NCBI RefSeq assembly: GCF_017255415.1 | Contig: NZ_JAFJZZ010000001.1 | Span: 806,001 to 870,000 of the forward strand | DNA from: Clostridium aminobutyricum | Lineage (GTDB): Bacteria; Bacillota; Clostridia; Peptostreptococcales; Anaerovoracaceae | Length of the DNA stretch: 64,000 bases | Reading direction: 5' to 3' | Shown: one piece after another, positions 15,272-25,050 of the stretch | Numbering within the stretch: the first letter of the stretch is position 1 | How the letters are laid out: every line of letters starts with the position of its first letter | Translations under genes and position numbers: made by a program | Notes under the pieces: model-generated | The model's database searches: none | What the model saw: the letters and a program-made list of their open reading frames with translations, nothing else | What the model was told of the DNA's origin: nothing

Positions 15272-17218
15272 TTATACACGTTTGAACATTTTCTCCAGTT
15301 CATATTGAGTCATTTTTATAAACGTAGGTCTGCCGTGAGGGCACGAATAAGGATTCTCACACTTGGCTAAATCTGCTATCAGCTGCCTGCATTCCTCATC
15401 CGAAAGAACGTCATGTGCCTTCACCGCACTTTTGCAGGCTCTCATAATAATTTTATCGATTTTCGAGGCATTCTCTATGTCCACATTCTCTTCAATATTC
15501 TCCAGGAAATAATCGATAAACTGATTCGCTTCCTCCATTTCCATAAACATCGGAATGGCTTTGATGATATACGATTTTGTACCGAATGCCTCAATATCAA
15601 ATCCCATTGCTTGCAGCAAATGTACCCAAGAAGATTCGCTGGATTTGATGGCATAATTCGCTTCCGCCACGATCGGTATCAAGATCGTCTGCTGCAATTT
15701 CTCTTCTGCTTTATACTGATGCAATAGCTGCTCATAAAAAATACGTTCATGAGCCGCGTGTTGATCGATGAAATAAAAACTGTTTTCATCGACAGCTGTA
15801 ATATAGGTATGAAATACCGTACCAGTTAACTGTAAGCTTCCAAAAAAAGAAACTTTCTTTTTCTCTACTACTTCCGGTTCTACTTCTATATTTACCGGCG
15901 TTCCTACGGTACCATCATATGCTTCTTGTCGTTCTTTCGCTAGGCTTGACAATATCAATTTTATGTCAACTTGTTCTTGTTTGTTCTCTTCTGCCTTTAT
16001 TTCTGTCCTGTTTTCGCTTAACTTATCCTGAATCTGCACATTTACTTGTTTCTGAGCCACTGATTTTATAGACATCGGTGCTGTATTTGGTACTTGAACT
16101 TCTTCCTTTTCCGTCTGCGCTCTAAACACATCAGAAGGTCCTTTTTCAGCCAACGGCTCCGAAAGCGCAGTTTTCGGCTTTTCCGAAAAGAGTGTTGCTT
16201 CGGACGTGAAATTTTTCTGAATCGGTGGAATAGCCTCTTTGGAAAGCAATGCTCTTTTGATAGACTGCGAAATAAAGATCTTTACTTCCATATCATCATG
16301 GAAGCGAACTTCCTTCTTATTCGGATGGATGTTTACATCCACTAAGTTAGGCTGAATCGTAAAGAACAGAAATGCAATCGGATATCGGCCTTCGAACAGC
16401 CTTTCCGTATACCCTTCCTGCACGGCTATATCCATAACTTTATTAGATATGACGCGTCCGTTCACAAAGAAAATTTGTTGTCTTTTATTTGTTTTACTAT
16501 AGTCCGGCCTTGAAATATACCCTTCCAGCTTCATTCGTTCATTTTCACTTTTCAGATACATTAAGCCTTCTCCGACCGACCGGCTATAAACCGTTAAAAT
16601 ACTTGTATAACGATCCCCTTTTCCGTTGGTGGAAAATAAGATATTGCCATTATTGATTAAACGGATTTTTATATCGGAATAAGCCAGCGCAATCTTTGAC
16701 ATAAAATCAATAATGAGATTGCTTTCCGCCGAATCCGTTTTCATAAATTTTAATCGAGCAGGCGTATTATAAAATAGGTCCGAAACAATGATAGTCGTTC
16801 CTTCCGGGCAACCGGTTAAATTTTTTTCAAAAACCTCTCCGCCGTTTATTTTTAATGAAATCCCCGTTTTTTCATCCGCCGTTTTCGTGATGAGTTCTAC
16901 TCGGGAAACAGCAGCAATGCTGGATAGAGCCTCTCCTCTGAAACCCAACGTTAAAATGCTGTTCAAATCCTCATCTGTAGCAATCTTGCTGGTAGCGTGA
17001 CGCAAAAAAGCCATTTCCGCTTCTTCCTGAGAAATTCCGGATCCGTTGTCCGTCACACGGATATAGTTTTTTCCGCCGTTTCGAATTTCTACCGTTATGG
17101 AATCTGCACCTGCATCAATGGAATTTTCAACCAATTCCTTTACAATGGATAAGGGTCTGTCTACGACTTCACCTGCCGCAATCTTATCCGCTACAGACTT
17201 GCTCAGTAATTTAATCAT
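15272..17218 (-). CDS. mutL: DNA mismatch repair protein MutL
   Basis: 648 residues from the ATG at 17218, which overlaps the last codons of mutS. The N-terminal GHKL ATPase has KIAAGEVVDRP, ELVENSIDAGAD and DNGSGI, and GFRGEALSSI follows. A poorly conserved linker spans about 340-460. The C-terminal dimerisation part carries the endonuclease motif DQHAAHERIFYE and the zinc-site pieces ACKSAVKAHD and CPHGRPT. MutL with this motif nicks DNA itself, as expected in an organism lacking MutH. It is the middle gene of mutS-mutL-miaA. Confidence 0.96.
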   Translation of the reverse strand: MIKLLSKSVADKIAAGEVVDRPLSIVKELVENSIDAGADSITVEIRNGGKNYIRVTDNGSGISQEEAEMAFLRHATSKIATDEDLNSILTLGFRGEALSSIAAVSRVELITKTADEKTGISLKINGGEVFEKNLTGCPEGTTIIVSDLFYNTPARLKFMKTDSAESNLIIDFMSKIALAYSDIKIRLINNGNILFSTNGKGDRYTSILTVYSRSVGEGLMYLKSENERMKLEGYISRPDYSKTNKRQQIFFVNGRVISNKVMDIAVQEGYTERLFEGRYPIAFLFFTIQPNLVDVNIHPNKKEVRFHDDMEVKIFISQSIKRALLSKEAIPPIQKNFTSEATLFSEKPKTALSEPLAEKGPSDVFRAQTEKEEVQVPNTAPMSIKSVAQKQVNVQIQDKLSENRTEIKAEENKQEQVDIKLILSSLAKERQEAYDGTVGTPVNIEVEPEVVEKKKVSFFGSLQLTGTVFHTYITAVDENSFYFIDQHAAHERIFYEQLLHQYKAEEKLQQTILIPIVAEANYAIKSSESSWVHLLQAMGFDIEAFGTKSYIIKAIPMFMEMEEANQFIDYFLENIEENVDIENASKIDKIIMRACKSAVKAHDVLSDEECRQLIADLAKCENPYSCPHGRPTFIKMTQYELEKMFKRV

Positions 17219-19835
17219 TTGCAGCCACCTGTAATTCTTCCAATACTTTAAGAGCTTCCCAAGGGGCAAGCTTCATTAGATCAATATTTTTTAATTTTTC
17301 TATAACAGCGTTTGGAGCAAAATCAAAGAAAGAAAGCTGCTCGTTTGCTTCTGCAGATTTGCTCCCTTTTTCCTCACTAGTTTTAATCAGCGTATGTCCT
17401 TCTTCTGCACCGCCGGATTCCAGCGCAGTCAATTTATTCGCAGCAGCTTCGAGCACTGCTTCCGGAACGCCGGCCAATTTCGCTACATGAATGCCGTAAC
17501 TTCTGCTGGCACTGCCTTCCACAATCTTATGTAAAAAGATGATATTCCCGTTTTCTTCCGCCACATCTACATTTAAATTCTTAACCCCCGGAAGCTCCTC
17601 CTCCAAAGCGGTCAATTCATGATAATGTGTCGCAAATAAAGTTCTGATCTTATTTTTTGCATTGCATAAATGCTCCACAACCGCCCATGCAATGGATAAA
17701 CCGTCGTAGGTACTGGTCCCTCGACCGATCTCATCCAAGATAATCAGGCTTTTAGCTGTCGCCGTATTTAGGATATACGCTAATTCACTCATTTCCACAA
17801 AGAAGGTACTCTGTCCCTGTGCCAGGTTGTCAGAAGCACCTATTCGTGTATAAATCCGATCCACAAGTCCGATATTGGCCGTTTCACAAGGGACGAAGCA
17901 GCCTGCCTGCGCCATCAGCACAATCAGCGCCGTTTGACGCATATACGTCGATTTTCCCGCCATATTCGGCCCTGTAATCAGCAGCATACTGGAATTCTTA
18001 TCATCTACATAAATATCATTTGAAACAAAAATACCGTCCTTAATCATTTGTTCAATAACCGGATGTCGTCCTTTTGTAATCGCAATGCTGTTTCCGTCAT
18101 GTACTTCCGGTTTCGTATAGCCTAAAGCCGCCGATACATGGGCAAAGGAAGCCAATACGTCAATAATTGCAATCGCCGATGAAGACTTTTGAATCAAGCC
18201 GATATACGTCTGAATTTTATTTCGGATTTCTGTAAACAAATCATATTCCATTTGATTGATTTTGGATTCGGCATTTAACACCAGACTTTCCATTTCCTTT
18301 AATTCCGGCGTAATAAAACGCTCACAGTTCACCAGTGTTTGTTTTCGAATATAGTTCTCCGGTGCCATTTCCAAGTTGGATTTTGTAATTTCGATATAAT
18401 ACCCGAATACTTTATTGAATCGAACCTTTAAGTTCTTGATGCCGGTTCTTTCCCGTTCTTTGCCCTCCAGCTCTGCGATCCAAGCCTGTCCATCTTTAAT
18501 GGAAAAACGAAGATGATCCAATTCCTCGGAATAAGACGCTTTTATTAACCCACCTTCTTTGATCGTAAAAGGAGCTTCCTCCACAATAGAAGCATCGATC
18601 AGGTCATAGACCTCCATCAGGGAATCTTCGATTTCCCCACACAAGGAATGAAGCAGTTCATTATCCAAGGATTTTAATTCAGCTTTGATCTCAGGCAATA
18701 TGTATAAAGAATTGCGAAGTGCAATCAAGTCTTTCCCATTGGCGTTACCGCAGGCAATTCTACCGGATAAACGCTCCAAATCATAAACCGCCTTCAAGGC
18801 TTCTTTGATATTATTTCGGATGATGATTTCATCCATCAATATTTCCACGGCAGATAACCGCCTGTTTACTTCTTTGCTGTTGTTTAAAGGCTCCCGAAGC
18901 CACTGTTTCATTTTTCGTGAACCCATCGCGGTATGCGTCTTATCTAAAACGCCTAGCAACGAGCCTTGTACTTTCTTTTCGTAAAGGGTTTCGGTGATTT
19001 CCAAATTTCGAATGGTCGCCTTGTCTAACGACATATGACCGTCCAATTGATACACTTGGATCGTTGTAATATGGCTTAGATTATGCTTTCTGGTTTCAAA
19101 TAAGTAGCTGAGCAGCGATCCCAGCGACACCGTAGATAATTTCAAATCCGCTAGTCCAAGTCCGACCAGCGATTTTGTCTGAAATTGTTTCAATATAGTC
19201 ATTTCAGCCGTTGCCGGGTTATAATAATGCTCATTTAAAATATTAAAATATGCATTCGTGATTTTTTTCATTTCCTCAATAGAAAAGATGGCTTCAGCCG
19301 ATTCGTTCATCAGCACTTCTTTCGCTTTGATCTTTACCAATTCATTGAGCAGATTCTCTATGGTATTGTTGCCTAAAAATTCCGTCGTATATAATTCGCC
19401 GGTAGAGATGTCCGTATAAGCAATTCCGGCGCCTTCCTCAGACAGATAAACAGATGCCAAATAGTTATTTTCTTTCTCATTGAGCATCGTCTGATTCACA
19501 ATCGTACCCGGCGTAATGATCTGAATGACTTCACGCTTAACGATGCCCTTTGCAGTTGCAGGGTCTTCCACCTGTTCACAGATGGCTACCTTGAATCCCT
19601 TTTCCACCAATTTCGCAATGTACGTATCGACGGAATGAAAAGGAACCCCGCACATGGGGGCCCTCTCCTCTTGACCGCAGTTTTTACCCGTTAGGGTAAT
19701 TTCCATTTCCTTCGATGCGACGATGGCATCGTCAAAAAACATTTCGTAAAAGTCCCCGAGTCTAAAAAACAGAATACAATCCTGATAATTTTCTTTAATC
19801 TCCATATATTGCTGCATCATCGGTGTTAGTTGCAT
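17211..19835 (-). CDS. mutS: DNA mismatch repair protein MutS
   Basis: A full-length MutS1 (874 residues), the mismatch sensor. The mismatch-binding Phe-X-Glu element is seen in RLGDFYEMFFDDA near the N-terminus. The ATPase has the Walker A motif TGPNMAGKSTYMRQ, the signature region STFFVEMSE, Walker B LIILDEIGRGTSTYDG and the switch histidine in FATHYHEL. A C-terminal tail follows the helix-turn-helix. The next gene, mutL, starts within its last codons. Initiation is at an ATG with a modest AAGAGA site. Confidence 0.97.
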   Translation of the reverse strand: MQLTPMMQQYMEIKENYQDCILFFRLGDFYEMFFDDAIVASKEMEITLTGKNCGQEERAPMCGVPFHSVDTYIAKLVEKGFKVAICEQVEDPATAKGIVKREVIQIITPGTIVNQTMLNEKENNYLASVYLSEEGAGIAYTDISTGELYTTEFLGNNTIENLLNELVKIKAKEVLMNESAEAIFSIEEMKKITNAYFNILNEHYYNPATAEMTILKQFQTKSLVGLGLADLKLSTVSLGSLLSYLFETRKHNLSHITTIQVYQLDGHMSLDKATIRNLEITETLYEKKVQGSLLGVLDKTHTAMGSRKMKQWLREPLNNSKEVNRRLSAVEILMDEIIIRNNIKEALKAVYDLERLSGRIACGNANGKDLIALRNSLYILPEIKAELKSLDNELLHSLCGEIEDSLMEVYDLIDASIVEEAPFTIKEGGLIKASYSEELDHLRFSIKDGQAWIAELEGKERERTGIKNLKVRFNKVFGYYIEITKSNLEMAPENYIRKQTLVNCERFITPELKEMESLVLNAESKINQMEYDLFTEIRNKIQTYIGLIQKSSSAIAIIDVLASFAHVSAALGYTKPEVHDGNSIAITKGRHPVIEQMIKDGIFVSNDIYVDDKNSSMLLITGPNMAGKSTYMRQTALIVLMAQAGCFVPCETANIGLVDRIYTRIGASDNLAQGQSTFFVEMSELAYILNTATAKSLIILDEIGRGTSTYDGLSIAWAVVEHLCNAKNKIRTLFATHYHELTALEEELPGVKNLNVDVAEENGNIIFLHKIVEGSASRSYGIHVAKLAGVPEAVLEAAANKLTALESGGAEEGHTLIKTSEEKGSKSAEANEQLSFFDFAPNAVIEKLKNIDLMKLAPWEALKVLEELQVAAND

Positions 19836-19871
19836 AGTTTCTCTTACCCCTACCCTTTACTAAATCTCAAT

Positions 19872-21062
19872 TTATCTCTTATTGTATGCTTCGAGGCCTA
19901 ATCGAATCAATTCTACCCCTCGAACCATGTCTTTTTCATTTAAAACATAGGCGATACGCATTTCACTTCTTCCAAGCCCAGGCGTTCCGTAAAACCCTTC
20001 GGCAGGAGCGAACATAACAGTCTCGCCGTTATCATCAAATTCTGTCAGCATCCAGATGAGGAACTCTTCTGCATTTTCTACAGGAAGCTTTGCTGTGATA
20101 TAGAAAGCACCGGACGGTTTTTCACAAACCAATCCTTCAATTTTGCAAAGTTCATCGTATACTACATTTCTTCTTCGTTCATATTCTGCTTTAATCTCAT
20201 TAAAATAAGATGGATCCAAGTTGTATAAAGCAACAGAACCCACTTGATCGATAGTTGGGCAGCATAATCTTCCTTGGGCCAGCTTTAACAAATTAGAATA
20301 CAGTTCTTCATTTTTAGTTACGATGGAACCGATTCTGGCTCCGCATGCACTGAAACGTTTGGACACGCTGTCTACTATAATCACTCTGTCCGCCACATCT
20401 TCATATTGACCAAAGCTTGTCATCTCGCCATTATCATAGATAAATTCTCTATATACTTCATCTGCGATAATAAAGAAATCATGTTTCTTGGCCAAATCAC
20501 AGATCATTCTCATTTCATCTCTTGTAAGAACAGAACCTGTCGGATTACCTGGATTTACAAATACCATTGCTCTTGTTCTAGGTGTAATTAAGGCTTCGAT
20601 AGCTTCCTTTTTTGCATAATGGTATCCCTCTTCTGCTTTAGTCGTTAACGGAACCACTTTACCATCTGAGAAACCGATGAATGTCGTATAGTTGGTGTAG
20701 TATGGTTCAGGTACGATCACTTCATCACCGCTGTCTAATATCGCTGTCATAATAAATGTCAAGGCTTCACTTCCGCCGTTTGTGATAAGAACATTTCCTC
20801 TGTCATAGTTCATGCCATATCTTGCATAGTATCCTCGAATGGCATCAATTAGTTCAGGAATGCCCTCTGACGGTGCATAAGCAAGGACTTTTTCATCATA
20901 GGCTCTCACCGCTTCCATAAAAGCTTTTGGTGTTTTGATGTCCGGCTGACCAATATTTAACTGATACACCTTTTTCCCTTGTTTTTTCGCCTCGTTTGAA
21001 TAAACGTAGAACTTTCTAATTGGCGAATGTTGCATTTCCTGAATTCTTTTTGATAGTTTCAT
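19872..21062 (-). CDS. Class I/II pyridoxal-phosphate aminotransferase
   Basis: A 396-residue fold-type I aminotransferase of the AspB-like group. PLP contacts are visible: TNGGSEAL near residue 95, FVNPGNPTGSVLTRDE near 170, IADEVYREF near 195 and the Schiff-base lysine in VDSVSKRFSACGARIG near 235; GLGRSEMRIAYV holds the carboxylate-binding arginine. The donor is probably aspartate or a broad amino acid range, but this cannot be fixed from sequence. AAGGAG precedes the ATG. It ends 37 bases before mutS and may be transcribed with it. Confidence 0.9.
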   Translation of the reverse strand: MKLSKRIQEMQHSPIRKFYVYSNEAKKQGKKVYQLNIGQPDIKTPKAFMEAVRAYDEKVLAYAPSEGIPELIDAIRGYYARYGMNYDRGNVLITNGGSEALTFIMTAILDSGDEVIVPEPYYTNYTTFIGFSDGKVVPLTTKAEEGYHYAKKEAIEALITPRTRAMVFVNPGNPTGSVLTRDEMRMICDLAKKHDFFIIADEVYREFIYDNGEMTSFGQYEDVADRVIIVDSVSKRFSACGARIGSIVTKNEELYSNLLKLAQGRLCCPTIDQVGSVALYNLDPSYFNEIKAEYERRRNVVYDELCKIEGLVCEKPSGAFYITAKLPVENAEEFLIWMLTEFDDNGETVMFAPAEGFYGTPGLGRSEMRIAYVLNEKDMVRGVELIRLGLEAYNKR

Positions 21063-21091
21063 CTTTAGACAATCTCCTTTTTCTTTTTTTC

Positions 21092-21226
21092 GAATAACCT
21101 TAAAATGATAGTAATTTTTAGGTTATTATTGAAGAAATAATTAAAAATCAGCTATAACGAGGTGGATATAACCTTCCTCGTTGAAACGTACAGAGGTAAG
21201 AAAAATTTCTACATTCGAAATTTTTC
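21092..21226 (-). other. Three consecutive hairpins between tlyA and the aminotransferase gene
   Basis: The spacer contains GAAAAATTTC (21200-21209) with its exact complement at 21217-21226, ACGAGG (about 21155) with CCTCGT (about 21180), and AATAACCT (about 21092) with AGGTTATT (about 21119). The first, just after the tlyA stop, could terminate the dxs-tlyA transcript. The others would lie in the leader of the aminotransferase mRNA. No known riboswitch or T-box element is recognisable. Confidence 0.5.
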
Positions 21227-21236
21227 TACTTAAACG

Positions 21237-22052
21237 TTATAACATTTTATGTGAACTGTTTACCACCTGCTCGATTAAGACATTGGTAAACAACTCATTT
21301 TCTGTCTTTTTCAGATAAAGCAAATATTCAATATTGCCTTTTGCTCCGGTAACCGGAGAAAATGTCAGTCCATGAGGATAAAGTCCCGATGCTGCAGCAT
21401 ATCCAATCACCTTATATAGCACCTCTCGGTGAACCTGAATATCTCGAACAATCCCTTTCTTGCCGACCTGTTCCCGTCCTGCTTCAAATTGAGGCTTGAC
21501 CAGGCAAACGATACTCCCGCCTTCAGCGAGCAGCTTGCTTGCTACCGGGAAAACCAGCTTCAACGATATGAAAGATACATCAACGCTGATAAAATCCACA
21601 TCTTTATCAATCATATCCACATCAAGATATCGGATATTTACTTTTTCCATATTCACGACTCTTGGATCGTTTCTTAATTTCCAATCCAATTGTCCGTACC
21701 CTACATCAATGGCAAAAACTTTCGATGCATTGTTTTTTAGCATGCAATCGGTAAATCCACCTGTTGACGCGCCGATATCAACTGCGACTGCGCCGTCTAA
21801 ATGAAATTCGAACTCCGCAAGAGCCTTTTCCAGCTTTAAACCTCCGCGGCTTACATAGGGACAAAGATCCTCTTTGATTAAAAAGTCAGAAGAATCACTG
21901 ACCTGTGTGCCCGCTTTATCAATTCGCTGTCCGTCTACATAAACGATCCCTGCCATGATAGAGGCTTTTGCCTTTTCCCTGGAAGCGAATAATCCCTTTT
22001 CAACTAGTATTACATCAAGCCTGTCTTTCAATAAAGTCACGCACCCTTTCAT
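21237..22052 (-). CDS. tlyA: TlyA-family rRNA 2'-O-methyltransferase
   Basis: About 271 residues. An S4 RNA-binding domain opens the protein (RLDVILVEKGLFASREKAKA, then MAGIVYVDGQRIDKAG). A Rossmann methyltransferase domain follows, with VAVDIGASTGGFTDCML as the SAM-binding motif and SVDVSFISL later. TlyA methylates 16S and 23S rRNA cytidines; older annotations call it haemolysin. The start is uncertain: the ATG at 22052 has AGGA nearby, but a TTG at 22031 with AAAGGG would overlap dxs less. It overlaps the 3' end of dxs, so coupling is likely. Confidence 0.9.
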   Translation of the reverse strand: MKGCVTLLKDRLDVILVEKGLFASREKAKASIMAGIVYVDGQRIDKAGTQVSDSSDFLIKEDLCPYVSRGGLKLEKALAEFEFHLDGAVAVDIGASTGGFTDCMLKNNASKVFAIDVGYGQLDWKLRNDPRVVNMEKVNIRYLDVDMIDKDVDFISVDVSFISLKLVFPVASKLLAEGGSIVCLVKPQFEAGREQVGKKGIVRDIQVHREVLYKVIGYAAASGLYPHGLTFSPVTGAKGNIEYLLYLKKTENELFTNVLIEQVVNSSHKML

Positions 22053-23904
22053 AAATTCCTGTTGCATCCAAACTGTATTTTTTGAATAACTCTTTATCTT
22101 CGCCGTGTTCCACAAAACAATCCGGCCATCCTATTACCCTGCATGGAAGATGAATATTGGAATCGGATAATAACGAAAGCACTTGTTGTCCAAATCCGCC
22201 TTCGATTACATTGTCTTCCAATGTCACAAGTGCATTGGTCCGCTCTGTTGCCTCTAAAATGGCCTCTTTATCCAACGGTTTCACGGAACGTACATTGATA
22301 AGCCCCGCATCTATGCCATATGATTTTAGCATCGTACAGGCTTCCATGGCGATAGAAACCATCTTGCCGACTGCTAAAATTTCAACTTGAGTGCCGGTTT
22401 GAATAACCTTGCTTTTTAAAATATTCCCATACTCTCCGCCATATACGCCGGATAAATCTATGGCCTCTCCCCGTGGGTATCGAATGGCACAAGGACCTTC
22501 CAAGGTTAAAGCAGAGGCTAACATTTCAGCCAATTCTCTTCCGTCACTTGGTGCAAGTACAGTCATGTTCGGCATATGATTCAAATAAGATAAGTCAAAT
22601 ACGCCATGGTGGGTTTCTCCATCCGCCCCTACATTTCCTGCCCTGTCAATGGCAAAAACAACCGGAAGATTTTGCATACAGACATCAATCATCATCTGGT
22701 CATACGCTCGCTGCAAGAAAGTGGAATAAATCGCGACTACCGGCCGGAAGCCGGATACCGCAAGACCGGCTGCAAACGAAACCGCATGTCCTTCGGCAAT
22801 TCCCACATCGAAAATACGATCGCTGAACCGCTCCGAAAATTTATGGAGTCCGGTCGCTTCAATCATCGCTGCACTGATCGCCACTACATTTTTGTTTCTG
22901 TCCGCCAGTTGTATCATTTTACTGCCGAAAACCTGCGAATACGTAAAATTCGCCGCCGATTTTAAAGGAACGCCTGTCGTGGGATTAAACGGTCCGATTC
23001 CATGAAATTTATTGGGACTGGTTTCCGCATTTTTATATCCCTTGCCCTTTTTGGTCAGAACATGTAATACCACCGATTCTTCTGAATTTTGTGCAAGAGA
23101 AAAAGCAGCTATTAAATCTCTTATATTATGCCCGTCAAACGGTCCCATATATTTAAATCCCAGTTCTTCAAAAAGTGCTCCGTCAAACATCGCATATTTT
23201 ACGGAATCCCTTACATGTTCAATGCCGGAATATAAATTTTCTCCGACCCCCGGAATCCCTTTTAAGGTCTTTTTGACTTGTTTCTTAAAATCCAGATAAG
23301 CAGGTGACAGTCGCAGCTTTCCTAAATGCTGAGATAAACCCCCGGTATTTTTAGAAATCGACATGCCATTATCATTAATGACAACGATGATTTTGGATCC
23401 GGATATGCCGACATTGTTCAGCGCTTCATACGCCAGACCTCCGGTCAATGCGCCGTCTCCGATCACCGAAATCACCGAAAATTGTTCACCGGCTAAATCT
23501 CTGGCCGCAGCTATTCCTGCTGCCGCAGAAATGGAATTACTGCTGTGCCCCGTATCAAAACAATCGTGAGAGCTTTCTTCCCTTTTAGGAAACCCGCTTA
23601 TCCCACCGTACTGACGTAAATTGGAAAATCCATCGATACGCCCGGTCAGTATCTTATGAATATAGGACTGATGTCCTACATCCCATATAATTTTATCTTT
23701 AGGACTTTCAAATACAGTATGCAGCGCAATGGTAAGCTCCACTACCCCTAGGTTGGAGGCCAAATGTCCGCCTGTTTTTGAAACATTATCTATTAAAAAA
23801 TCTCGAATTTCATACGATAGTAAATCCAATTCATTACTGGACATTTTTTTTAAATCGTCTGGGTAGTCTCCCCCTAACAGATTTGGTTTTGCTCTATATA
23901 CCAT
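22015..23904 (-). CDS. dxs: 1-deoxy-D-xylulose-5-phosphate synthase
   Basis: A complete Dxs of 629 residues, the first enzyme of the non-mevalonate isoprenoid pathway; it condenses pyruvate and glyceraldehyde-3-phosphate using thiamine diphosphate. The cofactor and metal site is visible as VIGDGALTGGLAYEAL and VINDNGMSIS. DVGHQSYIHKILTGR and the GRNVGADGETHHG-like stretch AGNVGADGETHHG are family hallmarks. It lies next to ispA, which uses the downstream products. The ATG at 23904 has AAGGGG about 13 bases upstream. Confidence 0.97.
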   Translation of the reverse strand: MVYRAKPNLLGGDYPDDLKKMSSNELDLLSYEIRDFLIDNVSKTGGHLASNLGVVELTIALHTVFESPKDKIIWDVGHQSYIHKILTGRIDGFSNLRQYGGISGFPKREESSHDCFDTGHSSNSISAAAGIAAARDLAGEQFSVISVIGDGALTGGLAYEALNNVGISGSKIIVVINDNGMSISKNTGGLSQHLGKLRLSPAYLDFKKQVKKTLKGIPGVGENLYSGIEHVRDSVKYAMFDGALFEELGFKYMGPFDGHNIRDLIAAFSLAQNSEESVVLHVLTKKGKGYKNAETSPNKFHGIGPFNPTTGVPLKSAANFTYSQVFGSKMIQLADRNKNVVAISAAMIEATGLHKFSERFSDRIFDVGIAEGHAVSFAAGLAVSGFRPVVAIYSTFLQRAYDQMMIDVCMQNLPVVFAIDRAGNVGADGETHHGVFDLSYLNHMPNMTVLAPSDGRELAEMLASALTLEGPCAIRYPRGEAIDLSGVYGGEYGNILKSKVIQTGTQVEILAVGKMVSIAMEACTMLKSYGIDAGLINVRSVKPLDKEAILEATERTNALVTLEDNVIEGGFGQQVLSLLSDSNIHLPCRVIGWPDCFVEHGEDKELFKKYSLDATGIYERVRDFIERQA

Positions 23905-23931
23905 TTACAATCTTGAGCCCCTTTGCTTACG

Positions 23932-24837
23932 TTATTTTACACGAACAGCCATGTCCTCAGCAAGCTTTGTAAAAAACTCCGCTTCATCATAATAGGATTC
24001 AAGGAAAGAAACCGCTGTTTCAGTCAGCTCACTCAAATATTCCTTACAGTCCTCTAAATCATATAGACAAGGATAGGTCGACTTATTTTTCTTTTGATCG
24101 TTATGTGCTTTTTTGCCCATTTCTGCTTCATCTCCACAGATATCTAAAATATCATCTGCAATTTGAAAAGCAAGTCCAAGATTTTCCGCATAACCGGTCA
24201 AATCTCGCAATTGTTGTTCATTCGCTCCGCCTAAATAAGCGCCTGCTCTTACGGCCCCTATAATTAAGGCCGCTGTTTTATTTAAATGAATGTAATCCAG
24301 CATTTCTTTCGAACATTGCTTATTCTCTGCTTCGATATCCGCAACCTGGCCTGCGATCATGCCACGGCATCCTGCACTTTTAGAAATTTCATAAATCGCC
24401 CGGATTCTTCTCTTCAGTTTAACAGGATCATCTAAGTATAACAGCATATCCTTATTCATTGCCTCAAATGCAGTCGACAGTAAGCCATCCCCTGCAAGGA
24501 CCGCCATCGCTTCTCCGAATACGACATGATTTGTCGGCACTCCTCTGCGAAGCTCGTCATCATCCATAGCCGGCAAGTCATCATGAATTAATGAATAGGT
24601 GTGAATGTATTCTAAAGCACAAGCATAAGTAATTGCACCCTTTACGTCAGCTGAATTGCCGCCGACAAATTCACATGCTGCCAACAGCAATACGGGTCTT
24701 ATCCGTTTGCCTCCTGCCGTCAAACTATATTTCATAGACTCATAAACAGTAATACTTTTATGATCAATCTCTGGAATAAAATCTAAAATGTGATTATCAA
24801 TAAGATTTTTGTACGTAGAATATGAGATATTGTCCAT
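23932..24837 (-). CDS. ispA: Farnesyl (short-chain) diphosphate synthase
   Basis: A 301-residue trans-prenyl diphosphate synthase. It has the first aspartate-rich motif LIHDDLPAMDDDELRRG, with the two extra residues typical of bacterial farnesyl synthases, and the second motif FQIADDILDICGD followed by the GKKAHNDQKKNKSTYP region. Unlike the polyprenyl synthetase at the start of this window, the post-motif segment is intact. It makes farnesyl diphosphate for undecaprenyl and quinone synthesis. AGAAGGAAAT precedes the ATG. It sits between xseB and dxs. Confidence 0.94.
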   Translation of the reverse strand: MDNISYSTYKNLIDNHILDFIPEIDHKSITVYESMKYSLTAGGKRIRPVLLLAACEFVGGNSADVKGAITYACALEYIHTYSLIHDDLPAMDDDELRRGVPTNHVVFGEAMAVLAGDGLLSTAFEAMNKDMLLYLDDPVKLKRRIRAIYEISKSAGCRGMIAGQVADIEAENKQCSKEMLDYIHLNKTAALIIGAVRAGAYLGGANEQQLRDLTGYAENLGLAFQIADDILDICGDEAEMGKKAHNDQKKNKSTYPCLYDLEDCKEYLSELTETAVSFLESYYDEAEFFTKLAEDMAVRVK

Positions 24838-24855
24838 GGTATATTTCCTTCTTTC

Positions 24856-25050
24856 CTACTCTTTTGAATATACTTCTATTTTTTGCTTCGCATTATTCAA
24901 TATTGAACTACATTTATTATAATATTCGATACCTTTTTCAAAGCTTTTTAAAGCCTCTTCCAATGATATCTGGTCACTTTTTAAACATTCCGCAGAAGCT
25001 TCCAATTTTTCCAAAGCTTCTTCAAATGAAAGATTCTTCTTCTCAGCCAT
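24856..25050 (-). CDS. xseB: Exodeoxyribonuclease VII small subunit
   Basis: A 64-residue helical protein with the XseB pattern: LSFEEALEKLEASAE near the N-terminus and LEEALKSFEKGIEYYNKC in the middle. Several small subunits bind one XseA to form the exonuclease that degrades single-stranded DNA. Its ATG overlaps the xseA stop codon by one base, a normal coupled arrangement. Confidence 0.93.
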   Translation of the reverse strand: MAEKKNLSFEEALEKLEASAECLKSDQISLEEALKSFEKGIEYYNKCSSILNNAKQKIEVYSKE

